Shown piece by piece: positions 6,820-12,589 of a stretch of 12,589 nt of DNA. The notes under the pieces are model-generated. The model ran no database searches. It saw only the letters and a program-made list of their open reading frames with translations, and was not told the origin of the DNA. The DNA is taken from positions 1 to 12,589 of the forward strand of contig CAJTPB010000030.1 of the NCBI GenBank assembly GCA_910578065.1. Reading direction: 5' to 3'. Source of the DNA: an uncultured Christensenella sp. (GTDB taxonomy: Bacteria > Bacillota > Clostridia > Christensenellales > Borkfalkiaceae). How positions within the stretch are numbered: the stretch's first letter is position 1; each line of letters begins with the position of its first letter. The position numbers and the translations under genes were made by a program.

Positions 6820-8736
6820 TCAGCAGCCGCGCATTCCTCCGCCGCCAAAGCCTCCGCCGCCGAACCCGCCGCCGAATCCGCCTCTGCTGATGCGTCCGTT
6901 CCCCGAAGAGGACGGACGGGAGGTCATAGACCGCGCCAAATTGCGGTTTAGCGAACGGAACATGCTGTTCCATACGATAAAATTAAACACGGAATCGGTT
7001 ACAGAATACTTCATGTAAGCGGGCGGCTTCATTGTAAGCCCTTCGAACTTATCTTCCCATACGCGGGAAACGCCGAGCACTTGCGCATACGGTAAAATGT
7101 GATAGTACAGTTCGGGATTTTCCTGTAACATTACCTCGATTTTATCCTTTTCCGTTACGGTAATAAAGTTTTTAAACCCTACGATTTGACCGAGCGTATC
7201 CGAATACGCTTTCGTACGGCATAAAAACGCCCCGGCGATCGTTCCCGCGATCGAGGAAGCGACAAGCAATATGTAACCCGTTGCATAGCCGAACGCAGGA
7301 TTAGGCAAAAGAAATGCAAACAAGCCCAATATCATTCCCGCGGCTACCCCCATAAAGCGAAACGCCCACTTTTTAAACGCATTCCACTTAAACTCGCTGT
7401 GCGCGGCGGGCACAGAACCGAGCGTGCCCACTACGAACAGCGCGGCGCACCCCGCAAAAAGATACCAATACATGTACGAGGATATCACCGTCATAAGCGG
7501 ATACAAAAAGGCGAATCCGCCCAACAGTACCGCCGTAAGCACCGCAAAAATTCCCACGAACGCTTTGCTCTTTTTCTCGTAAAATCCCTTTGAATATCCG
7601 TTTACAAGCTGCGTCGCCTCGTTGGCGGTTTTATAAAATTTGTTTTCCAGCTCGCTCGCTCGCACGCACGTTCCCTGTTTGAACAGCCCTTCCAGCATAA
7701 CGCGCTGATAAGAGGGCGCGTCTTCGGGCAGCGATTTCGCCGTTCTGATCAAAGTAGGATCTTCGTCGTTTTCGGTTAGATCGATTTGCAGATATCCCTG
7801 TTCCGCAAACCAAAATACCATTGCGCCGATATCTTCGTTATCGACCGAATTATCGATGAACTTACCCATTTTTAAGGGATCCATATTATCGGGCGCGGTA
7901 AAGTTTACCGTCGCCGTCATAAGCGGATTGCGGCAAACAAACAGTTTTACGAAGACCGCCGCCGCCAATAGCGCCGCGGCAATCAACAGCGCATAGATAA
8001 CGGAAAAATCAAACCCGCTCTTTAAAACGCCTTCCCCGAATTGCAGATCGAGCGTGATCCCCGCAAAGCCGCTTCCTTCGCCCCAAGCATCGTACTGGTA
8101 CCCAAGCGCGGTTGCGGATAATTTAATCACATTGCCGTCGCGTTGCCCTATTACGCCGCAATCGTTCCCCTGCGTTCCGTAAGCGCCCGAATAGATTCTG
8201 CAATTTATCGGTTCGGCGGGCAGCGTAACGGTTGCGGTAACGTTTTGAAGCGCCGCCTGCATGCCGTAACCCACTACGTCGAGCGGTAAATATCCGTCTT
8301 TTACGGCGGGCAGCAGCATGGTGTAATTGAGCGTATACACCCGCTGATCGCCCACCTGCGCGCGGGCGGAACTGCGCAGATAGATAGACAAAAATTCGCT
8401 GTCGTCTTTCTGCGCGTAATATTCGAAATCTTCGTAATCGCAGGAAGCGGAAATATCGCGATAGCGCACGTTATGCCCCAAAGGTAAATCGCGGATGATC
8501 CCGTGCGAATCGTACCCCAACAATTTTACGGATATCGTTTCCGTTACGGTAACGGCGCACGTTTCGGAAACGTTCATCTTAACGTCGTACTTCGTAACGG
8601 CGTAATCGTATGCGCCTGCAAACGCCGTTTTCGCGGACGCGGAAACGGGCGGGGATATCCCCGCCCATAGCGCGAGCGCAAGGAAAACAGCCGCCAATAA
8701 TGGCAATAACTTCTTCACACTCTTCACAAGTTTCAT
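6820..8736 (-). CDS. DUF2207 family membrane protein with glycine-rich C-terminus
   Basis: 638 residues. A signal peptide (about 1-35) leads to an extracellular DUF2207 domain (about 40-240) with the family-typical start (AVTKYDVKMNVSE, then GIIRDLPL at 79-86 and YTLNYTM at 134-140). A membrane segment follows at 245-267, then a cytoplasmic stretch (about 268-390) and four more hydrophobic segments around 392-414, 424-440, 462-478 and 485-505. The tail (from about 617) is almost only Gly and Phe and ends MRGC; glycine-rich tails are usual in the family, and the final Cys may be incidental. The molecular function of DUF2207 is not known. Start ATG 8736 has AAGGG 6 nt before it. It begins 9 nt after lemA ends, and LemA/DUF2207 pairs are common in bacteria, suggesting a joint envelope role. 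Identification by motif and topology. Confidence 0.9.
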   Translation of the reverse strand: MKLVKSVKKLLPLLAAVFLALALWAGISPPVSASAKTAFAGAYDYAVTKYDVKMNVSETCAVTVTETISVKLLGYDSHGIIRDLPLGHNVRYRDISASCDYEDFEYYAQKDDSEFLSIYLRSSARAQVGDQRVYTLNYTMLLPAVKDGYLPLDVVGYGMQAALQNVTATVTLPAEPINCRIYSGAYGTQGNDCGVIGQRDGNVIKLSATALGYQYDAWGEGSGFAGITLDLQFGEGVLKSGFDFSVIYALLIAAALLAAAVFVKLFVCRNPLMTATVNFTAPDNMDPLKMGKFIDNSVDNEDIGAMVFWFAEQGYLQIDLTENDEDPTLIRTAKSLPEDAPSYQRVMLEGLFKQGTCVRASELENKFYKTANEATQLVNGYSKGFYEKKSKAFVGIFAVLTAVLLGGFAFLYPLMTVISSYMYWYLFAGCAALFVVGTLGSVPAAHSEFKWNAFKKWAFRFMGVAAGMILGLFAFLLPNPAFGYATGYILLVASSIAGTIAGAFLCRTKAYSDTLGQIVGFKNFITVTEKDKIEVMLQENPELYYHILPYAQVLGVSRVWEDKFEGLTMKPPAYMKYSVTDSVFNFIVWNSMFRSLNRNLARSMTSRPSSSGNGRISRGGFGGGFGGGGFGGGGMRGC

Positions 8737-8745
8737 TTCGATCCC

Positions 8746-9330
8746 TTAAAACCTTACGGAAACGTTTTCGCGTTCTTCCGCATTTTCGATTTCGAAATAC
8801 GAACGCTTTTTTACCCCTGCCATCTTCGCAATGATATTGGAAGGAAACAGTTCGACTTTCGTATTCAACGCCTTTACCGTGCCGTTATAATATCTGCGCG
8901 CCGCGGCAATTTCGTTTTCAACGATCTTTAACTGATTTTGCAAATCCAAAAAGTCGGTATTCGCCTTTAAATCGGGATAATTTTCCTGCAACGCGAACAG
9001 CGATTTCAGCGTTCCCGTAAGCGCGTTTTCCGCCGCGATTTTCGCGTCGCCCGTTGCGCTCATCGCCGAATTGCGCGCAGCCATTACTCTTTCAAGCGTT
9101 TCGCTCTCGTGCTTTGCGTACCCTTTAACCGTTTCGACAAGGTTGGGAATCAAATCGTACCGCTGCTTCAACTGCACGTCGATCGTAGACCAGCCTTCAT
9201 CCGCAGCGTTGCGCAAACGGATCAAACCGTTATAAAGCGCAATGCCGATAATCAGCAACAAAAGCACGACCGCGCCCGCAACGATCCCGACGATCGCGCC
9301 CGTCGAAAGCGCCAACAACATAGTAAACAT
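8746..9330 (-). CDS. lemA: LemA family membrane protein
   Basis: 194 residues, the usual LemA size. A hydrophobic N-terminal segment (about 11-33, GAIVGIVAGAVVLLLLIIGI) anchors it, leaving a helical bundle whose family signature is clear: RLRNAADEGWSTIDVQLKQR (38-57), YDLIPNLVETVKGYAKHE (58-75), MAARNS (83-88), ENEIAAARRYYNG (138-150) and LFPSNIIA (161-168). Cellular function of LemA proteins is poorly defined; they often sit beside DUF2207 or TPM-domain envelope proteins, as here. The ATG at 9330 is chosen over the upstream one at 9399 because a very strong ribosome binding site (GGAGGAG, 9335-9341) precedes it; the longer form would start before the promoter region. The gene lies 78 nt after the hydratase gene, and that gap has its own promoter, so lemA can be expressed without the hydratase. 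Confidence 0.94.
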   Translation of the reverse strand: MFTMLLALSTGAIVGIVAGAVVLLLLIIGIALYNGLIRLRNAADEGWSTIDVQLKQRYDLIPNLVETVKGYAKHESETLERVMAARNSAMSATGDAKIAAENALTGTLKSLFALQENYPDLKANTDFLDLQNQLKIVENEIAAARRYYNGTVKALNTKVELFPSNIIAKMAGVKKRSYFEIENAEERENVSVRF

Positions 9331-9357
9331 TTTACTCCTCCATAAACATTCGATAAT

Positions 9358-9395
9358 TTTATATACCACGCATGCGCCCGTTTCAAACGCATGCG
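9358..9395 (-). promoter_or_regulatory. Internal promoter for lemA-DUF2207-glpK with twin palindromic sites
   Basis: On the minus strand TTGAAA (9381-9386) is followed after 17 bp by TATAAA (9358-9363). Two identical perfect 8-bp palindromes, CGCATGCG, lie at 9388-9395 and 9369-9376. They flank the -35 box and are 19 bp apart, about two helical turns, as expected for a dimeric repressor. The two arms could also pair as an RNA hairpin with an 11-nt loop, but no T run follows, so a terminator is unlikely. Seen: the sequences. Inferred: promoter and operator roles. Confidence 0.6.
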
Positions 9396-9408
9396 GCACA
9401 ACCGTAAA

Positions 9409-11637
9409 TCAATTGCCCTTTTTATTGAAATTGATCAAACAGCCCGCAAGAATAATTTTGCGCTCGTCTTCCGTAAGCGCGCCCAACGTTAAAACGATAT
9501 CCCTCGTTTTCCCTTGGGAAATCACCGTTGCAACGACTTTTTCCTCCCCGCCTGCGATCGCCGCGGCGATATCGTGCACGTAAACAAAATCGCCCGTCTT
9601 TAATTCCGCCTTGGCGCAGAGGAAGGGAAGCATGCCCCAGTTGATCAAATTGGAACGGTACCGCTTTGTCGCATACTCTTCCGCAATATTCGCAACACCG
9701 CCGAGTACCCGCTGGCAGGAAACCGCCTGCTCGCGCGCCGAACCGTCGCCGGGCTTTCTTGCAACTACCGCGCTTCCGTACACCGTTCCCTCGTCGACGG
9801 CAAACCCGTTCAGTTCTTTTACCACGCTTTCGGGAAGCGCTCCCTTTTCGCGGCGCTCTTTTTCTTCTTGCAACACTTCTTTCGCCCGCGCGACGTACTT
9901 GGGATCTTTGCGCGAAAGCGCGAATTCCGCAAGTTTCATGGGATTGGAACGGTACGAGGAAGTTTCGCCCGAAGGAATCAACTCGTCCGTCGTCGTAACG
10001 GGATCGGTCAGCACCGAAACGATTTTTATAAGCAAATGCTTGCCGAGCGCGATTTGTTCGGGCCAATCGGCAATGTTCGGGCCGTATTTTAAAGGAGCTT
10101 CCGACTGCGCCTTCCCCGCACCGTAATACACGCGGTTGCGGTAAATTTTATCGTCGAACTTGTACTTTTTTACCCGCTTATTATAAGCGTAATCGAGCGC
10201 GGAAGTCAAAACGCCGCCGTTCGCCGCCGTCGCCGCGATCGAGCGCGCGTCCATCAACGCGACTGCCGCAAGCTGTCCGTTCGTCGGTTTGCTCCCCTCT
10301 CTGTTCTCGAAGTTGCGCGTCGTATGTCGAATAGAAAGTCCGTTATTGGCGGGCACGTCACCCGCGCCGAAACAGGGTCCGCAAAACGCCGTTTTTACGA
10401 TCGCGCCCGTTTCCATTAAAACGCCGATATAGCCGTTTTCGACCAAACACTTATACACGGGCTGCGAAGAGGGATAAACGCTTAACGTAAACTCGTCCGC
10501 GCCGATGCTTTTATCGCGTAAAATTTCCGCCGCTTCGGCAATATTTTCGTACATGCCGCCCGCACACCCCGCGATCACGCCCTGCTCCACATAAATTTTT
10601 CCGTCTTTGATTTTGTCCGTTAAAGTGAACGAATCGTCCCCTTTTAACTTTCTGCCGCGGTTTTCCGCTTCTTTCAAAAGTTCGTAAGGGTTTTCCAGCA
10701 GTTCGCGGATCGTGTATGCGTTGGAAGGATGAAAGGGCAACGCGATCATCGGCTCTACCTTGCTTAAATCGATCGTTACAGCGCCGTCGTAATAGGCAGG
10801 CTGCGCGGGCTGCATTTTTCGATACGCTTCTTTTCTGCCGTGCACGGCAAAATATTCTTCCGTTTTTTCGTCCGTTTCCCACACGGAAGAAAGGCAGGTG
10901 GTTTCCGTCGTCATTACGTCGATCCCGTTGCGGTAATCCATCGAAAGTCCCTCGATGCCGGGGCCGATAAATTCGAGGATCTTATTTTTTACAAAGCCGC
11001 TCGGGAAAGTCGCTTTTACGAGCGCAAGCGCGACGTCTTGCGGACCTACCCCTTTCCGCAATTTTCCCTTTAAATATACGGCGATAATTTGCGGACGCGC
11101 GATATCGTACGTCTGCGACAAAATCTGCTTTACGAGTTCGGGTCCGCCTTCGCCGATCGCCAACGTGCCAAGCGCGCCGTAGCGGGTGTGCGAATCGGAT
11201 CCGAGGATCATTGCGCCGCACTTCGCCGAACATTCACGCATGTATTGGTGAATGACCGCAAGATGCGCGGGAACGTAATCCGCACCGTACTTTTTTGCGG
11301 CGGAAAGCCCGAAAACGTGATCGTCTTCGTTGATCGTTCCCCCTACTGCACACAAAGAGTTATGGCAGTTGGTCAACGTATACGATATGGGAAAACGGGA
11401 AAGACCGCTCGCTTTCGCCGTTTGAATGATGCCCACATAAGTAATATCGTGCGAGGCGATCGCGTCAAACCGAAGTTTCAGCTTTTCTCCGTCGCCCGTA
11501 TTGTGCGCGCGCAAAATTTCGCCGCTCATCGTCGCGCGGACTGCTTCTTCCTTTTTATCGGAAGTCATAAACGCGCGGTTTTCGCGCACGAGTTTTCCTT
11601 CTATATAATAAACGCCCTGCTTAATCAACTTAACCAT
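9409..11637 (-). CDS. Aconitase-superfamily hydratase (YbhJ-like)
   Basis: 742 residues. It has the iron-sulphur aconitase fold rather than being a typical citrate-cycle AcnA: the pattern SYTLTNCHNSLCAVGGTINE (85-104), GSDSHTRYGALGT (146-158) and IGEGGPELVKQ (161-171) is that of the YbhJ-type hydratase subgroup. The three 4Fe-4S ligands are probably Cys358 (IAGCAGG), Cys419 and Cys422 (FCGPCFG). The C-terminal swivel domain shows LTDPVTTTDELIPSGE (543-558), KPGDGSAREQ (628-637) and YRSNLINWGMLP (660-671). Substrate unknown; the active-site architecture supports dehydration or hydration of a tricarboxylate-like acid. The ATG at 11637 has GGAGGAAG at a good distance and follows a strong promoter by about 24 nt; the upstream ATG at 11751 lies before the promoter and is not used. 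It is the first gene of the minus-strand operon. Confidence 0.9.
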   Translation of the reverse strand: MVKLIKQGVYYIEGKLVRENRAFMTSDKKEEAVRATMSGEILRAHNTGDGEKLKLRFDAIASHDITYVGIIQTAKASGLSRFPISYTLTNCHNSLCAVGGTINEDDHVFGLSAAKKYGADYVPAHLAVIHQYMRECSAKCGAMILGSDSHTRYGALGTLAIGEGGPELVKQILSQTYDIARPQIIAVYLKGKLRKGVGPQDVALALVKATFPSGFVKNKILEFIGPGIEGLSMDYRNGIDVMTTETTCLSSVWETDEKTEEYFAVHGRKEAYRKMQPAQPAYYDGAVTIDLSKVEPMIALPFHPSNAYTIRELLENPYELLKEAENRGRKLKGDDSFTLTDKIKDGKIYVEQGVIAGCAGGMYENIAEAAEILRDKSIGADEFTLSVYPSSQPVYKCLVENGYIGVLMETGAIVKTAFCGPCFGAGDVPANNGLSIRHTTRNFENREGSKPTNGQLAAVALMDARSIAATAANGGVLTSALDYAYNKRVKKYKFDDKIYRNRVYYGAGKAQSEAPLKYGPNIADWPEQIALGKHLLIKIVSVLTDPVTTTDELIPSGETSSYRSNPMKLAEFALSRKDPKYVARAKEVLQEEKERREKGALPESVVKELNGFAVDEGTVYGSAVVARKPGDGSAREQAVSCQRVLGGVANIAEEYATKRYRSNLINWGMLPFLCAKAELKTGDFVYVHDIAAAIAGGEEKVVATVISQGKTRDIVLTLGALTEDERKIILAGCLINFNKKGN

Positions 11638-11667
11638 ACTTCTTCCTCCGAAGATGTTATCTGCCTT

Positions 11668-11696
11668 ATTATATCGTTTTTTTGCGTTTTTTTCAA
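11668..11696 (-). promoter_or_regulatory. Promoter of the hydratase-lemA-DUF2207-glpK operon
   Basis: On the minus strand TTGAAA (11691-11696), a 17-bp spacer very rich in A, and a perfect TATAAT (11668-11673). Transcription would start near 11661, giving a leader of only about 24 nt with the GGAGGAAG ribosome binding site. Confidence 0.85.
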
Positions 11697-11756
11697 GCAA
11701 ACAAAAGCGCACTTGCGAAAATCGCGTGAAATTATTTTTCCCGTTCCGCAAACAAG

Positions 11757-11785
11757 TTGATTTTTTTATGCGAATGTTTTATACT
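11757..11785 (+). promoter_or_regulatory. Promoter of the PH-like membrane protein gene
   Basis: TTGATT (11757-11762), 17-bp spacer, TATACT (11780-11785) on the plus strand. The expected transcription start, 6-7 nt further on, coincides with the A of the ATG at 11792, so the mRNA may be leaderless. It is divergent from the operon promoter at 11668-11696. Confidence 0.7.
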
Positions 11786-11791
11786 GAATGT

Positions 11792-12262
11792 ATGAAAAAG
11801 TATAAATTTCGTTTTTCTACTTTGATCCTCTGTATATTTGCATTGGGGCTTGCATTATGCGCAGCCGGACTGGGGCTGAATATTTACCGCTTATTGACCC
11901 AAGGCGCACAATCGCCGTACGAATGGATGCAATACATTATTTTGTTTTTCGTAAGCATTTTATTGGCGGTAATTATCGTTTCTATGTTTATCAAATCGCA
12001 ATACGTGATCACCGAGCGTAAACTGATCGTACAGTTCGGCATTATTCGTACCAAGTACGATATTACGAAAATTTCTTCCGTTCATCTGTTTCAAGGAGCG
12101 GGCAAACTCGCAGTTTATTTCAGCGATAACAAATATACCGCCGTCGTCATTAAAGAATGCTATTTTGACGATTTTATAAAAGAACTGACTTCGAAAAACG
12201 AAAAAATCGGATTTTCTTTTTCCACCGCCGAAGAAGAGGATGAACTGAAAAAGAAAAAATAG
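11792..12262 (+). CDS. Small two-helix membrane protein with a bacterial PH-like domain
   Basis: 156 residues. Two hydrophobic segments (about 10-33 and 47-67) are followed by a soluble stretch with the pattern of bacterial PH-like domains: SQYVITERKLIVQFGIIR (about 69-86), KYDITKISSVHLFQ (88-101), GKLAVYFSDNKY and a closing helix with FDDFIKEL. A lysine- and glutamate-rich tail ends the protein. PH-like domain membrane proteins of this kind are common in Gram-positive bacteria and mostly of unknown function. I start at the ATG at 11792 because the promoter's -10 box ends at 11785; a start further upstream (11768 or 11654) would lie inside or before the promoter, and no ribosome binding site precedes any of them. 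It is the only plus-strand gene in the window, and no standard operon partner is seen. Fold assignment is from motif appearance, not a search. Confidence 0.75.
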   Translation: MKKYKFRFSTLILCIFALGLALCAAGLGLNIYRLLTQGAQSPYEWMQYIILFFVSILLAVIIVSMFIKSQYVITERKLIVQFGIIRTKYDITKISSVHLFQGAGKLAVYFSDNKYTAVVIKECYFDDFIKELTSKNEKIGFSFSTAEEEDELKKKK

Positions 12263-12354
12263 TTTTTTATCATATCGAATCTTTTTTGTTGACTGATGAA
12301 AGTTTTTTCTAATAACTCAAAATCCCGTGCGTAAACGCATTTTTTACAAACTTA

Positions 12355-12388
12355 AAACCCCCCGCAGACGAATATCTGCGGGGGGTTT
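12355..12388. terminator. Strong bidirectional intrinsic terminator
   Basis: AAACCCCCCGCAGA (12355-12368) and TCTGCGGGGGGTTT (12375-12388) form a perfect 14-bp stem with a 6-nt loop and A/T ends on both sides. On the plus strand it could end the PH-like gene (about 90 nt downstream; a weaker TGCG-TAAA-CGCA-T6 hairpin at 12328-12345 precedes it). On the minus strand it follows the stop of the truncated gene by 6 nt, which is the classical position. Confidence 0.9.
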
Positions 12389-12394
12389 GCTTAT

Positions 12395-12481
12395 TTAATT
12401 GTTTTTATCGTCTAACCGTTCGTACACGCTGTAATCGTAGTCGTCTTCGTATCCGCTTGCACCCGATTGCTTATAACTATT
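12395..12481 (-). pseudogene. 3' remnant of a minus-strand gene
   Basis: A 28-codon open stretch on the minus strand (ending SVYERLDDKNN and a TAA at 12395-12397) stops directly before the strong terminator, as a real gene would. The peptide is acidic and Tyr-rich and looks like a genuine protein tail. Immediately upstream the frame is closed by a TGA (12482-12484), and the sequence beyond looks like an insertion element end. I read it as the tail of a gene cut by insertion; a very short real ORF is less likely, as there is no start codon. Family unknown. Confidence 0.5.
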
Positions 12482-12484
12482 TCA

Positions 12485-12589
12485 TGCAATGAAAACGAAA
12501 TTTACCAAAAGCGCAAACATTCAACTTTGCCATTAATAATAATCCACCCGCATAGCGGGTGGTATTTCATTTTCGGGCATAGCCCTAAT
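12485..12589. mobile_element. Probable end of an IS200/IS605-type element (partial, runs off the right edge)
   Basis: Two hairpins with the same three-base loop ATA lie at 12544-12562 (CCACCCGC and GCGGGTGG, perfect 8 bp) and 12575-12585 (GGGC and GCCC). A palindrome TTTCAT-GCA-ATGAAA occurs at 12480-12494. Sub-terminal hairpins without long inverted terminal repeats are typical of IS200/IS605 elements and of REP-like sequences. No transposase is visible in the window. Exact boundary not determined; it should lie near 12482-12495, where the neighbouring gene remnant is cut. Confidence 0.45.

Noticed and set aside
12288..12315. CTGATGA core suggestive of a hammerhead ribozyme downstream of the PH-like gene
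   Set aside because: There is no matching GAAA core or pair of flanking stems.

Overview
The window looks like the chromosome of an uncultured Gram-positive bacterium of the Bacillota (Clostridia-like). Strong GGAGG-type ribosome binding sites, sigma-A-type promoters, A/T-rich spacers between moderately G+C coding regions, and the family content (LemA, DUF2207, the YbhJ-type hydratase, a glmM-glmS pair) all fit. This is inference from style, not a taxonomic match. Nearly all genes lie on the minus strand, so the region is read from right to left.

Right end (about 11.6-12.6 kb). A short plus-strand membrane protein with a PH-like domain (11792-12262) is divergent from the main minus-strand operon; both have clear promoters between 11668 and 11785. 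A strong terminator at 12355-12388 sits 6 nt beyond the stop of a minus-strand gene of which only 28 codons remain. The sequence further right, with two ATA-loop hairpins, looks like the end of an IS200/IS605-type element that may have cut that gene.

Middle (5.3-11.6 kb). A minus-strand cluster runs from a good promoter: an aconitase-superfamily hydratase (YbhJ-like), a LemA protein, a DUF2207 membrane protein, and glycerol kinase glpK. A second promoter with two CGCATGCG palindromes lies just before lemA. A hairpin terminator follows glpK.

Left-middle (0.5-5.3 kb). Genes of UDP-GlcNAc (cell-wall precursor) synthesis: a GlmU-like protein whose acetyltransferase active site is intact but whose uridyltransferase domain is shrunken and has lost key residues, then glmM and glmS overlapping by 13 nt. 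GlmS makes GlcN-6-P, GlmM makes GlcN-1-P, and the GlmU-like protein would acetylate it; the uridylyl transfer step must be done elsewhere. About 500 bp between the GlmU-like gene and glmM hold an imperfect tandem array of about 76-bp units and a 15-bp inverted repeat.

Left end (1-374). The first 53 codons of a secreted or membrane-anchored protein, preceded by a complete promoter, a compact structured leader and an antiterminator/terminator pair. This has the layout of a transcription-attenuating riboswitch but matches no class I recognise; it is the best candidate for something undescribed here.
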